The notes beneath the pieces are model-generated. The model was not told the origin of the DNA and made no database searches. It saw only the letters and a list, made by a program, of their open reading frames with translations. From assembly GCA_052324925.1 (NCBI GenBank), contig JBQPRE010000003.1: DNA of 64,000 bases. One strand, 5' to 3'. The translations under genes were made by a program, and so were the position numbers. The DNA is from Flavimobilis sp052324925 (GTDB lineage Bacteria > Actinomycetota > Actinomycetes > Actinomycetales > Cellulomonadaceae). Positions 17,276 to 26,541 of the stretch are shown in pieces; the stretch's first letter is position 1, and each line of letters starts with the position of its first letter.

Positions 17276-18085
17276 ATGACCCAGGACCACGGACGACTTC
17301 CCGCGGCGTACGGGCGGCCGGGATCAGCCTCGTTCGTCGAGTTCGTCGCCGAGCACGCGCCCGACCTCCTGCCCTCGGCCGCTCGCGGCGAGGGCGTCGT
17401 CGACGGGATCCCGCACGGGACGACCATCGTCGCCGCAACGTTCGACGGCGGCGTGGTCGTGGCGGGCGACCGCCGAGCCACGGCGGGCACGCACATCGCA
17501 AGCCGTGACATCGAGAAGGTCTTCGCTGCGGACGAGTTCGCGGTCGTGGGCATCGCCGGGTCGGCGGGCCTCGCGCTCGAGCTCGTGCGCCTCTTCCAGC
17601 TGGAGCTCGAGCACTACGAGAAGATCGAGGGTCGTTCGCTGTCGTTCGACGGGCAGGCGAACCGCCTCGGGACGATGCTCCGTTCGCAGCTCGGGCTCGC
17701 TCTGCGCGGTCTGGCCGTCGTGCCCCTCCTCGCGGGCTTCGACCGCGACAGGAGCGGAGGCCGCATCGTCTCCTACGACGTGACGGGCGGACGCTACGAG
17801 GAGCGTGAGCACCACGCGATCGGTTCGGGCGCGGCCTACGCTCGCGGCTCGCTCAAGAAGCGTTGGCGGCGGGGGCTCGACGCCCCGAGCGCGATCACCG
17901 TCGTGATCGAGGCCCTCGTCGACGCGGCCGACGACGACTCGGCGACCGGTGGCCCCGACGCGCTGCGCGACATCTGGCCCGTCGTCATGGTCGTGACGGA
18001 AGCGGGCGCCCGACGGGTGGGCGACGATGTCCTGGCTCAGGTGACGCGCGCGGTCGTGAGCGAACGTCGGGAGGCTCGCGCATGA
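17276..18085 (+). CDS. prcB: 20S proteasome beta subunit
   Basis: The N-terminal-nucleophile protease subunit of the core particle, 269 residues. Autocleavage at HG|TTIVAAT would remove a 48-residue propeptide and expose Thr49 as the nucleophile. The GDRRATAG segment (Asp and Arg of the active site) and the Lys of IASRDIEKVF follow at expected spacing. The ATG at 17276 is 7 nt after pup; the gene overlaps prcA by ATGA, indicating translational coupling of the two core subunits. Acts in the cytoplasm as two inner heptameric rings. Confidence 0.96.
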   Translation: MTQDHGRLPAAYGRPGSASFVEFVAEHAPDLLPSAARGEGVVDGIPHGTTIVAATFDGGVVVAGDRRATAGTHIASRDIEKVFAADEFAVVGIAGSAGLALELVRLFQLELEHYEKIEGRSLSFDGQANRLGTMLRSQLGLALRGLAVVPLLAGFDRDRSGGRIVSYDVTGGRYEEREHHAIGSGAAYARGSLKKRWRRGLDAPSAITVVIEALVDAADDDSATGGPDALRDIWPVVMVVTEAGARRVGDDVLAQVTRAVVSERREARA

Positions 18086-18798
18086 GTATGCCCTTCTACG
18101 TCTCGCCCGAGCAGCTGATGAAGGACCGCGCAGACTTTGCCCGCAAGGGCATCGCCCGCGGCAGGTCGGTCGTCGTCGTCGGCTACGACGGAGGAATCGC
18201 GTTCGCGACCGTCAATGCTTCCCGCGCGCTCCACAAGGTCTCCGAGATTTACGACCGCATCGCGTTCGCGGCGGTCGGCAAGTACAACGAGTTCGAGCAG
18301 CTGCGCGTCGCGGGCATCCGCTATGCGGATCTGCGCGGCTACTCCTACGACCGCACAGATGTGCGGGCACGGGGGCTCGCCAACGCGTACGCGCAGACGA
18401 TCGGTGCGGCGTTCACGACCGACTCCAAGCCGCTCGAGGTCGAGATCGTCGTGGCCGAGGTAGGCGCGAGCCCCGCGGACGACGCGCTCTACCGCCTCTC
18501 GTACGACGGATCGGTTGCGGACCTGCGCGATCACGTCGTGCTCGGTGGCGATGCCGAGACGCTCGGTGCGGCGGTCGCTGACCGGTGGCAGCCGGGGCTG
18601 GGCCTCGGCGAGGTGCTGCGCCTTGCGGCGAGCGTCCTCGCGCACGGCGACGACGAGCGCGACGCGGTCCCTGCGGTCGATCTCGAGGTCGCCGTTCTCG
18701 AGCGCGCGCGCCCACGCCGCGCGTTCCGGCGGATCGAGGGTGAGCACCTCGTGCGCCTCCTCGCGGACGGCTCGGACGAAGGCACGGAACAGGCATGA
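18082..18798 (+). CDS. prcA: 20S proteasome alpha subunit
   Basis: The outer-ring, gate-forming subunit of the core particle, 238 residues. It begins MSMPFYVSPEQLMKDRADFARKG, the gating N-terminus and H0 helix of actinobacterial alpha subunits, and lacks an N-terminal Thr nucleophile. The start ATG overlaps the prcB stop (ATGA) with GGGAGG upstream, and its own stop overlaps the pafA ATG in the same way. The surface pockets between alpha subunits accept the GQYL tail of Arc. Confidence 0.95.
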   Translation: MSMPFYVSPEQLMKDRADFARKGIARGRSVVVVGYDGGIAFATVNASRALHKVSEIYDRIAFAAVGKYNEFEQLRVAGIRYADLRGYSYDRTDVRARGLANAYAQTIGAAFTTDSKPLEVEIVVAEVGASPADDALYRLSYDGSVADLRDHVVLGGDAETLGAAVADRWQPGLGLGEVLRLAASVLAHGDDERDAVPAVDLEVAVLERARPRRAFRRIEGEHLVRLLADGSDEGTEQA

Positions 18799-20159
18799 GG
18801 GACAGTCGCAGGATCTTCGGCCTCGAGACCGAGTACGGGGTGACATTCGCGGCTACGGGTGAGCGGACGCTCTCGGCCGACGAGGTCGCGCGGCAGATGT
18901 TCCGCAAGGTCGTCGCATGGGGACGGTCGTCGAACGTCTTTCTCACGAACGGCTCGCGCCTCTACCTCGACGTGGGGTCTCACCCCGAGTACGCGACCGC
19001 CGAGTGCGACTCCGTGCGGCAGCTCGTCACCTACGACCGTGGTGGCGACCGCATCGTCGAGCAGCTCGTTGCGGAGGCCCAGGAGCACCTCGACGCCGAG
19101 GGGCTCGAGGGTCGCGTACACCTCTTCAAGAACAACTCCGACTCGGCCGGCAACGCCTATGGCAGCCACGAGAACTATCTCGTGCGACGCGGGCCGGACT
19201 TTCAGCGGCTCACCGAGCAGCTCGTCCCCTTCCTCATCACGCGTCAGGTGCTCACGGGCGCCGGTCGCATCGAGGTGACCCCACGCGGCGCGTCGTTCCA
19301 GCTCTCGCAGCGCGCCGACCATACGTGGGAGGCCGTCTCGTCGGCGACGACGCGTTCACGTCCCGTCATCAACACGCGTGACGAGCCCCACGCAGATGCC
19401 GAGCTCTACCGCAGGCTCCACGTCATCGTGGGCGACTCGTCCATGGCGGAGCCCACGACGATGCTGAAGTTCGGGTCGACCGACCTCGTGCTGCGGCTCC
19501 TCGAGGCTCATGTGTCGTTGCGCGACCTCACTCTCGAGAACCCGGTGCGTGCGATCCGCGAGATCAGCCGTGACATCACGGGTCGCGCGGCCGTCACGCT
19601 CGCCAACGGCAAGGTCGTCACCGCGATCGACATCCAGGAGGAGTACCTGGCGCGGGTGCTGACCCACCTCGACGAGTTCGGTGCCTCGGAGGGCGATCTC
19701 GAGGCGGTCGACCTCTGGCGCCGCGGTCTGCAGGCACTGCGGGACGGTGACATGACGAGCGTCGAGACCGAGCTCGACTGGGTGGTCAAGCACCGCCTCG
19801 TCGAGCGTTACCGCGCGCGCCACGGGCTCGAGCTCGGAGATCCTCGGGTGCTCCGGCTCGACCTGGCCTACCATGACGTCTCGCGGACCGACGGACTGCT
19901 CACCAAGCTCCAGGACTCGGGTCTTGTGCGGCGTCTCACGTCCGAGGCCGAGGTTCTCGAAGCGGTTTCCGTGCCGCCGCCCACGACGCGCGCACGGCTA
20001 CGCGGCGACTTCGTCCGCGCAGCCCAGGATGCGCGCCGCGACTACACGGTCGACTGGGTCCACCTCAAGCTCAACGATGCCGCGCAGCGGACCATCATGT
20101 GCAAGGACCCGTTCGCGAGCGTCGACGAACGCGTCGATCGCCTCATCGCCTCGATGTGA
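18795..20159 (+). CDS. pafA: Pup-protein ligase PafA
   Basis: Ligase that phosphorylates the C-terminal Glu of Pup and transfers it to a substrate lysine. It is a paralogue of Dop with the glutamine-synthetase fold: IFGLETEYGVTF places the metal-binding Glu at residue 11 and SRLYLDVGSHPEY the likely catalytic Asp59. At 454 residues it lacks the Dop-loop insertion, which supports ligase rather than depupylase identity. Its ATG overlaps the prcA stop. Closing the pup-prcB-prcA-pafA run with it makes the locus complete for tagging and degradation. Confidence 0.96.
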   Translation: MRDSRRIFGLETEYGVTFAATGERTLSADEVARQMFRKVVAWGRSSNVFLTNGSRLYLDVGSHPEYATAECDSVRQLVTYDRGGDRIVEQLVAEAQEHLDAEGLEGRVHLFKNNSDSAGNAYGSHENYLVRRGPDFQRLTEQLVPFLITRQVLTGAGRIEVTPRGASFQLSQRADHTWEAVSSATTRSRPVINTRDEPHADAELYRRLHVIVGDSSMAEPTTMLKFGSTDLVLRLLEAHVSLRDLTLENPVRAIREISRDITGRAAVTLANGKVVTAIDIQEEYLARVLTHLDEFGASEGDLEAVDLWRRGLQALRDGDMTSVETELDWVVKHRLVERYRARHGLELGDPRVLRLDLAYHDVSRTDGLLTKLQDSGLVRRLTSEAEVLEAVSVPPPTTRARLRGDFVRAAQDARRDYTVDWVHLKLNDAAQRTIMCKDPFASVDERVDRLIASM

Positions 20160-20201
20160 GGGCGGCCGGGACACGCCCGGTCCGCATGACAGGAGCAGAA
20201 C

Positions 20202-21188
20202 GTGACCACCCCCGTCCGCCGCCGCGCGGCGTCTCGCCGGCCGGCTCTCGCGGTCGCCCTCGTGGCGGCCCTAGCGGCGATGCTGGGACTCGCCGCGTGC
20301 ACGCGCGAGCCGAGTGCGCCCGCGACCCCCGAGCCGATCGTCACCGTGAGCGGTGCGTTCGGCGGGGTCCCGACGCTCTCGTACACACCTCCACTCACCT
20401 TCGCCGACCGTCGGAGCGCGGTCATCTGGGAGGGTGACGGTCCCGCGATCGCCGAGGGCTCGACGGTCCTCCTCGACCTGCTTGCCGAGGATGCCTCGGA
20501 CGGGACGTCGGTGATGAACACGCACGACACGCTTCCTGAGGTGTACACGTTCGACGAGACGCTCCTGGGGGGGTCGCTCTACGACCTCCTCAAGGGCCAT
20601 CGGGCGGGGGCGCGCCTTCTCCTCACGGAGACGTCCAAGGCGGTTCCGCTCGCGCTCGTCGTCGACGTCCTTGCGGGGCGCGCATCGGGGGAGCCGGTCC
20701 CCAACGACGACGCTGCGCTCCCGAGCGTGACGCTCGGCGTGGACGGCACCCCCAAGGTCGCGGTTCCCCAGGGGGTCAAGCCCCCGACGGACGTCGTCGC
20801 GCGCACGCTGGTCCGGGGGGCCCGTGACCAGGTGACGGCCGGCCAGACGGTCATCGTGCAGTACACCGCCGTCGCGTGGTCGACGGGTGAGGTCATCGAC
20901 ACCACCTGGTCGAAGGGCCGTTCCCCGTTCGTCACGCAGGTCGGCGACTCCAAGCCGGTCGCGGCGTGGAACCTTGGTCTCATCGAGCAGCGTGTGGGTT
21001 CGCAGGTGCTCGTCGTGGCCCCGCCCGCCGCCGCGTACGGGGGCACGGACTCGCCGTGGGCCGACGAGACGGTCGTCTACGTCGTCGACATCCTTTACGC
21101 GGGTACTCTTGTCGCGCCTGACGTCGAGCCGAACGGGAGCGACGAGGCGCCCACGGACGCGGACGAGGGCGAGCAGTCGTCGAACTGA
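20202..21188 (+). CDS. FKBP-type peptidyl-prolyl isomerase, secreted lipoprotein
   Basis: A predicted lipoprotein of 328 residues. The N-terminus has three arginines, a hydrophobic stretch and the lipobox GLAAC with Cys33 as the lipidation site, so the mature protein should be anchored outside the membrane. Residues 210-300 are a clear FKBP domain (TAGQTVIVQYTAVAW, AAWNLGLIEQRVGSQ, AAAYGG); residues 60-190 look like a second, degenerate FKBP-like region. The C-terminus is acidic and disordered. It probably helps fold exported proteins. GTG 20202 has AGGAG upstream. It follows pafA by 42 nt and precedes hisF by 8 nt. Confidence 0.9.
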   Translation: MTTPVRRRAASRRPALAVALVAALAAMLGLAACTREPSAPATPEPIVTVSGAFGGVPTLSYTPPLTFADRRSAVIWEGDGPAIAEGSTVLLDLLAEDASDGTSVMNTHDTLPEVYTFDETLLGGSLYDLLKGHRAGARLLLTETSKAVPLALVVDVLAGRASGEPVPNDDAALPSVTLGVDGTPKVAVPQGVKPPTDVVARTLVRGARDQVTAGQTVIVQYTAVAWSTGEVIDTTWSKGRSPFVTQVGDSKPVAAWNLGLIEQRVGSQVLVVAPPAAAYGGTDSPWADETVVYVVDILYAGTLVAPDVEPNGSDEAPTDADEGEQSSN

Positions 21189-21196
21189 GGAGAACC

Positions 21197-21967
21197 ATGA
21201 GCGTGGCTGTGCGGGTCATCCCGTGTCTCGACGTCGATGCTGGGCGCGTCGTCAAGGGAGTGAACTTCGAGAACCTCCGGGACGCGGGCGACCCGGTCGA
21301 GCTCGCGCGACGGTACGACGCCGAGGGCGCTGACGAGATCACGTTCCTCGACGTCTCGGCGTCTTCGGGTGACCGCGAGACGACGTATGACGTCGTGCGA
21401 CGCACGGCCGAGCAGGTCTTCGTGCCGCTGACGGTGGGCGGAGGGGTGCGTTCCGCCGACGACGTCGACCGGCTGCTGCGCGCCGGTGCGGACAAGGTGG
21501 GGGTCAACACGGCCGCCATCGCGCGTCCCGAGCTGCTCACCGAGATCGCCGACCGCTTCGGGTCCCAGGTGCTCGTCGTCTCGGTCGACGCGCGGCGGTG
21601 CCGCGCGGGAACCGTGACGGCGTCCGGCTACGAGGTGACGACGCACGGGGGGCGCCGCGGCACGGGGCTCGACGCGGTTGAGTGGGCCGTGAGGGCAGCC
21701 GAGCTTGGCGCGGGCGAGGTGCTCCTCAACTCGATGGACGCCGACGGCACGAATGAGGGCTTCGACCTCGAGATGCTCGGTGCGGTGCGACCGCTCGTGT
21801 CGGTGCCGCTCATCGCCTCGGGCGGTGCGGGCACGACCCATCACTTTGCGGAGGCGGCTCTCGCGGGGGCCGACGCGGTTCTCGCTGCGAGCGTGTTCCA
21901 CTTCGGCACGATGACGATCGGTGAGGTCAAGGACGATCTGCGTCGGTCGGGGGTCCCGGTGCGCTGA
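21197..21967 (+). CDS. hisF: Imidazole glycerol phosphate synthase cyclase subunit
   Basis: Makes imidazole glycerol phosphate and AICAR from PRFAR and ammonia supplied by HisH. It is a (beta/alpha)8 barrel of 256 residues with the two catalytic aspartates in IPCLDVDAGRVVKG (Asp12) and VVSVDARR (Asp131), plus GGGVRS and ASGGAGT phosphate-binding loops. The ATG has GAGGAG upstream. HisH and the other his genes are not in the window except hisI, about 4.6 kb downstream. A 20-bp perfect hairpin terminates the unit. Confidence 0.96.
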   Translation: MSVAVRVIPCLDVDAGRVVKGVNFENLRDAGDPVELARRYDAEGADEITFLDVSASSGDRETTYDVVRRTAEQVFVPLTVGGGVRSADDVDRLLRAGADKVGVNTAAIARPELLTEIADRFGSQVLVVSVDARRCRAGTVTASGYEVTTHGGRRGTGLDAVEWAVRAAELGAGEVLLNSMDADGTNEGFDLEMLGAVRPLVSVPLIASGGAGTTHHFAEAALAGADAVLAASVFHFGTMTIGEVKDDLRRSGVPVR

Positions 21968-21981
21968 CGCGCCGTGCGGGT

Positions 21982-22025
21982 GTGACGACGGGGCGATCGC
22001 CGGTGGGCGATCGCCCCGTCGTCAC
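21982..22025. terminator. Very strong bidirectional hairpin terminator
   Basis: A perfect 20-bp inverted repeat (21982-22001 with 22006-22025) with a GGTG loop separates convergent hisF and the TIGR03083-like gene. Confidence 0.92.
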
Positions 22026-22026
22026 G

Positions 22027-22707
22027 TCATGCCTCGGACTGCCGCGCGTCGGACGGGGCGAAGCGGGCGAGTGTCGCGAGGTCGTCGTCGGAGCCGACGG
22101 CCTCGACCAGAGCGCGTGCGCCGCGTCCGTGCGCGTGGAGCGCGAGCTCGCCGACCGCGCCTGTGACGACGACGGTGCCGCGTTCGTCCTTGGGCCGGTG
22201 GACGAGGGCACGACGCCCGTCGTCGAGCACGTAGACGACACCGACGGGGCAGCGGTGCAGGAGAAGGGGCACCATGCGTCGGACTGCCTGCCACAGGGCG
22301 TCTTCTTCGGCCGGCTCGAGTGCTCGCGGGAGGGGTGCTGGAGCCGGGGCGGAGTCGGACGCGCGGCGGACGTCCTCGCCGTGGACGAAGAACTCGATGA
22401 GGTTGATCGCGTCGCCGGCGAAGGCCCGCGGGCTCCACGCTGCCGGTGCGGCGGCCCAGCGGTCGACGGTGTCGTGGTAGGTCGCCGGGTCGTTGCACGC
22501 CTCCGCAGCCTCGTCGAACGAGGCGGTCGTCCGGCGTCCGATGGGACCGGGGACCGACTGGAGCGCCATCCAGGGTGCGAGCTCGCGTTGGGCGAGGTGC
22601 ACCGCGAGGTGTCGGGTGCGCCAGCCCTCGCAGAGCGTGGGCGCGTCCGGTCCGACCTCGTGCAGCAGGCTTGCCAGTGCTTCGCGCTCATGCTGATGCC
22701 ACGTCAT
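22027..22707 (-). CDS. Maleylpyruvate isomerase N-terminal / TIGR03083-type protein (DinB-like, mycothiol-linked)
   Basis: A 226-residue protein of the DinB/MDMPI fold. The N-terminus (LCEGWRTRHLAVHLAQRE) has the His-containing W-x-x-x-x-L-x-x-H helix, and a second His in FFVHGEDVRRA completes the usual metal-binding set. Members of this superfamily include mycothiol-dependent enzymes, which fits an organism with mshC, but no specific reaction can be named. The ATG at 22707 is preferred over one at 22716 because CACGAT lies 7 nt upstream of it. It sits at the same place, between hisF and the ABC pair, in related actinobacteria as far as I recall. Confidence 0.8.
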   Translation of the reverse strand: MTWHQHEREALASLLHEVGPDAPTLCEGWRTRHLAVHLAQRELAPWMALQSVPGPIGRRTTASFDEAAEACNDPATYHDTVDRWAAAPAAWSPRAFAGDAINLIEFFVHGEDVRRASDSAPAPAPLPRALEPAEEDALWQAVRRMVPLLLHRCPVGVVYVLDDGRRALVHRPKDERGTVVVTGAVGELALHAHGRGARALVEAVGSDDDLATLARFAPSDARQSEA

Positions 22708-22714
22708 GCGTTCC

Positions 22715-22720
22715 ATCGTG
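22715..22720 (-). promoter_or_regulatory. Weak -10 box of a leaderless-type promoter
   Basis: On the minus strand CACGAT ends 7 nt before the ATG at 22707; it matches NANNNT rather than TANNNT. Confidence 0.35.
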
Positions 22721-22827
22721 GCACGCCGGGCTCGAGGGCGGCTGCGCGACCCGCGCGAGGCAGGCTGGGTGTCGGTGCCTCGTGAAAGGATGGGCCGGTC
22801 CCCACCCCACCTCGCTCGGATGGCCTT

Positions 22828-24684
22828 GTGACCTTGACGTCCTCTTCTCGGCGCCCCTCGGCGCTCACCGGCTCGCGCCTGCGCAGGTCGGTGCAGCTCC
22901 TGGTCCGCGGGCTGCGCGCTGAGCCGTGGCTGTACGCCTGGACGATCGCCGTCTCGGGCCTCGCCGGTGTGCTCACGGTCGAGATCTCCTCGGCGTTGGG
23001 CCGCGTGACCGACTCGGTCGTCGTCCCGGCGCTCTCGGGCGAGCGCCTCGCCGCGGGCGAGGTCTGGTGGGGCGTCGCTGGCCTCGCGCTCGTGGCGTTC
23101 CTCAATGCGGTCGCGGTTGCGGGACGCCGCATCGGGGCCGGGACGGGCTACGCCCGCCTCGGCGCGGCGCACCGGCGTGGGCTCGCCCACCGCTACCTCG
23201 ACCTTCCTGTCGCTTGGCACAGGGGCCGGCCGACTGGCCGCCTGCTCGCGCACGTGAGCTCGGACGCCGAGGCCGCGACGGGTGTGTTCAACCCGCTCCC
23301 GTTTGCGCTCGGTGTCGCGCTCATGCTCGTCGTCGCTGCCGTGCGGCTCCTTGCGGTCGACGTGTGGCTCGCGGCGGCGGCGTTTGCGGTGCTGCCCGCG
23401 GTCATGGCGGTCAACGTGGTGTTCCAGCGGCGGATGTCACCCGCGGTGACCGAGGCGCAGCGGCTTCGAGGTGACGTGTCCGACGTCGCCCACGAGAGCT
23501 TCTCGGCCGCGCTTCTCGTGAAGTCGTTGGGAACCGAGCAGCGCGAGGAGGACCGCTTCGCGCGCGTGGCTGACGAGTCCCGCGCGGCGAACGTCCAGGT
23601 CGGCCGGGTCCGGGCGGTCTTCGACCCGGTCATCGAGCTGCTGCCGTCGCTCGGGACGCTCCTCGTCCTCGGCGTGGGCGTGTGGCGGGCCGCGCAGGGC
23701 ACTGTTGGCGCGGGCGACGTCGTCGCGGCCGCCTACCTGCTCACTTTGCTTGCCGTGCCGGTGCGCGCTTTCGGGTGGGTTCTGGGCGAGCTGCCCCGCG
23801 GTCTCGTCGGGCACGACCGCATCTCGCAGGTCCTTGACTCGCGCGACGAGATCGCTGCGGGCGCGGGCACGCTCTCCGGAACGGGTCCGCTCGGCGTGAG
23901 CGTCGACGGTGTCGGGCTCGAGGTCGAGGGCCCCGAGGGGCGTCTCTCACTTCTCGACGACGTCTCGTTCGAGGTTGATCCGGGCGCAACCGTCGCGGTC
24001 GTGGGGGCGACAGGAGCGGGCAAGTCGACGCTCGTCGCCCTTCTCGCCCGGCTCTCCGACCCGACCCGCGGAGCCGTCCGGCTCGACGGCGTCGACGTCC
24101 GAGGCCTCGCGGCCGAGGACCTCGCCTCGCACGTCGCGTACGTGTCGCAGCACACGTTCGTCTTCGAGGACACGGTGAGGTCGAACGTCACGCTCATGGA
24201 CGAGGACGAGGCCGGCGCCCCCTCGGACGACGAGGTGTGGGAGGCGCTCACCCGGGCGCACGTCGCCGACACGGTGCGCGCCCTGCCCGGGGGCCTCGAC
24301 GCGCGCCTCGGCGAGCGGGGGTCCAACCTGTCCGGCGGGCAGCGTCAGCGCCTCGCGATCGCTCGTGCGCTCGTGCGCCGTCCGCGCCTGCTCGTGCTCG
24401 ACGACGCGACGAGCGCGCTCGACCCGCGGGTTGAGCGCGAGATCCTGCTGGGGCTGGGGGAGCTCGGCGGTCCGACCGTCGTCATCGTGGCGTACCGCGC
24501 CGCGAGCATCGCGCTCGCGCACACCGTCATTCATGTCGAGGGCGGGCGCGTGGTCGATGTCGGCACGCACGCCGAGCTCCTCGCACGCGACCCCGGCTAC
24601 GCGAGCCTCGCGACGGCCTACGCACGAGAGTCTGCACGTCGCGCCGACGAAGCGGCCGCACTAGGTGAGGTGAGTGAGCCGTGA
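22828..24684 (+). CDS. ABC exporter half-transporter with degenerate ATPase site
   Basis: A 618-residue type IV (MsbA-like) half-transporter: an N-terminal six-helix membrane domain (residues 35-330) then a nucleotide-binding domain with Walker A GATGAGKST (Lys399) and LSGGQRQ signature. Two key residues are changed: the catalytic Glu after Walker B is Asp526 (LVLDDATS) and the switch His is Tyr556 (IVAYRAA). Such subunits keep ATP bound and work with a canonical partner, which is the next gene, overlapping by four bases. The pair should form a heterodimeric exporter; the substrate is unknown. The GTG start lacks an obvious ribosome site. Confidence 0.9.
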   Translation: MTLTSSSRRPSALTGSRLRRSVQLLVRGLRAEPWLYAWTIAVSGLAGVLTVEISSALGRVTDSVVVPALSGERLAAGEVWWGVAGLALVAFLNAVAVAGRRIGAGTGYARLGAAHRRGLAHRYLDLPVAWHRGRPTGRLLAHVSSDAEAATGVFNPLPFALGVALMLVVAAVRLLAVDVWLAAAAFAVLPAVMAVNVVFQRRMSPAVTEAQRLRGDVSDVAHESFSAALLVKSLGTEQREEDRFARVADESRAANVQVGRVRAVFDPVIELLPSLGTLLVLGVGVWRAAQGTVGAGDVVAAAYLLTLLAVPVRAFGWVLGELPRGLVGHDRISQVLDSRDEIAAGAGTLSGTGPLGVSVDGVGLEVEGPEGRLSLLDDVSFEVDPGATVAVVGATGAGKSTLVALLARLSDPTRGAVRLDGVDVRGLAAEDLASHVAYVSQHTFVFEDTVRSNVTLMDEDEAGAPSDDEVWEALTRAHVADTVRALPGGLDARLGERGSNLSGGQRQRLAIARALVRRPRLLVLDDATSALDPRVEREILLGLGELGGPTVVIVAYRAASIALAHTVIHVEGGRVVDVGTHAELLARDPGYASLATAYARESARRADEAAALGEVSEP

Positions 24685-26516
24685 GGGCTTCCGAGGACGA
24701 CGGACCACGCGTTCCCGTGACCGATGCTGCCGGGCAGATCGCGAGCGCGAGCTCGCTCGGGGTCCTGGGCACGTTGCGTGCAGGCGCGCGCGTGTCGCCC
24801 GAGCTGCTCACGGGGCTCGGGCTCACGCTCGTGCTCGCGGTCCTGGCCGCGGGCGGTCGCGTTGTCGTTCCGCTGGCGGTCCAGCAGTCGATCGACACGG
24901 GGCTGCTCGCGCCCGGCGGGGTCGACTCCAACCGCGTCGCGATCCTCGTGTCGGCCGCAGCGGTCGTGCTCGTCCTGGCCGGAACCTGCTCGGCGCTCGT
25001 CAACGTCCGGCTCGTGCGTCGGACGGAGGCGGGGCTTGCGACCCTGCGGGTCAAGGCCTTCCGGCACGTGCACGACCTCTCGGTCCTCTCGCAGGACTCC
25101 GAGCGTCGCGGTGCGCTGGTCTCGCGCGTGACGAGCGACGTCGACACGATCTCGATGTTCGTCCAGTGGGGTGGCATCATGCTGCTCGTCTCGACGCTCC
25201 AGCTCACGGTCGCCACGGTGCTCATGGCGATCTACTCGTGGCAGCTGACGCTTCTCGTGTGGGCGTGCTTCGTTCCGCTCGCGCTCGTGCTGCCGCGTCT
25301 TCAGCAGGGCATCAACCGCGCCTTCGGCGAGGTTCGGGCTGCGATGGGCGCGGTGCTGGGCACGGTGTCCGAGGCCGTCGTGGGCGCTGAGACGATCCGT
25401 GCGCACGCGGCTCAGGCGCGGACCCGCAGACGCGTCGATGCGGCCGTCGCCGCGCACCGTGACGCCCAGGTGCGCGCGCAGGTCCGCGTCGCCTCGGTGT
25501 TCTCGGGCGGGATGCTCGTGAGCAACCTCGTCCTCGTGGCGGTCGTCGTCGCGGGCACCTTCCTCGGGATGGCGGGCGACCTCTCGCTCGGCAGGCTCCT
25601 CGCGTTCCTCTTCCTCGTCCAGTTGTTCACGGGTCCCGTCCAGCTCGCGACCGAGGTTCTCAACGAGCTGCAGAACGCGGTTGCGGGCTGGCGGCGCGTC
25701 CTCGCGGTCCTTGAGACTCCCATGACCGTCGTTGATCCCGTCGACGGCGTCGTCTCGCCCCGTGGGCCGGCGTCGGTCGAGCTCCGCGGCGTCGGGTACT
25801 CCTACCCGGGCGGCCCCCCGGTCCTCGAGGACATCGACCTGGTGCTCCCGGCCCGCACGCGCGTGGCCGTCGTCGGGCGCACCGGCTCGGGCAAGACGAC
25901 GCTCGCGCGTCTCGTGGCCAGGCTCATGGACCCGAGCACGGGCGACGTCCTGCTCGACGGGACAGACCTGCGCGAGATCCGGGCGGCGAGCCTGCGTTCG
26001 CGTGTGGTCCTCGTTCCGCAGGAGGGCTTCCTGTTCGACGGCACCCTTGCTGAGAACATTGCCTACGGAGCGCGTGATCTCGTCGCCGGCCAGGACGGTC
26101 GCGCTCTCGTCGAGGAGGCCGTCGAGGCGCTCGGGCTCGACGACTGGATCGCCGACCGGCCGCTCGGGCTCGACGCTCCTGTGGGCCAGCGAGGCGAGTC
26201 GCTGTCGGCCGGGGAGCGCCAGCTCGTCGCTCTCGCCCGCGTCTATCTCGCTCGCGCTGATCTGCTCGTCCTTGACGAGGCGACGAGCGCGGTCGACCCC
26301 GCAACCGAGGTGCGGGTTGCGCGCGCGTTCGAGGAGCTTGCGGCCGGGAGGTCGACGGTCACGATCGCTCACCGGCTCTCGACCGCTGAGGCCGCGGATC
26401 TTGTCGTCGTCGTCGACGCGGGACGCATCGCGGAGGTGGGCCCGCACAGCGAGCTCGTCGGCGCGGGTGGTGTGTACGCGTCGATGCACGAAGCATGGAT
26501 CGCCCAGACACGATGA
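24681..26516 (+). CDS. ABC exporter half-transporter with canonical ATPase site
   Basis: The partner of the preceding gene, 611 residues. A membrane domain (about residues 45-340) precedes a full ATPase domain: Walker A GRTGSGKTT with Lys405, Walker B LLVLDE with catalytic Glu533, and the switch His564 in TIAHRLST. Its signature motif reads LSAGERQ rather than LSGGQ, so the composite site formed with the upstream subunit is the weakened one, as in heterodimeric exporters such as TM287/288. GTG 24681 overlaps the previous stop (GTGA), so the subunits are translationally coupled. hisI begins 25 nt downstream. Confidence 0.92.
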   Translation: MRASEDDGPRVPVTDAAGQIASASSLGVLGTLRAGARVSPELLTGLGLTLVLAVLAAGGRVVVPLAVQQSIDTGLLAPGGVDSNRVAILVSAAAVVLVLAGTCSALVNVRLVRRTEAGLATLRVKAFRHVHDLSVLSQDSERRGALVSRVTSDVDTISMFVQWGGIMLLVSTLQLTVATVLMAIYSWQLTLLVWACFVPLALVLPRLQQGINRAFGEVRAAMGAVLGTVSEAVVGAETIRAHAAQARTRRRVDAAVAAHRDAQVRAQVRVASVFSGGMLVSNLVLVAVVVAGTFLGMAGDLSLGRLLAFLFLVQLFTGPVQLATEVLNELQNAVAGWRRVLAVLETPMTVVDPVDGVVSPRGPASVELRGVGYSYPGGPPVLEDIDLVLPARTRVAVVGRTGSGKTTLARLVARLMDPSTGDVLLDGTDLREIRAASLRSRVVLVPQEGFLFDGTLAENIAYGARDLVAGQDGRALVEEAVEALGLDDWIADRPLGLDAPVGQRGESLSAGERQLVALARVYLARADLLVLDEATSAVDPATEVRVARAFEELAAGRSTVTIAHRLSTAEAADLVVVVDAGRIAEVGPHSELVGAGGVYASMHEAWIAQTR

Positions 26517-26541
26517 CCCGGCGCGTGGGATGATCCCTCGC

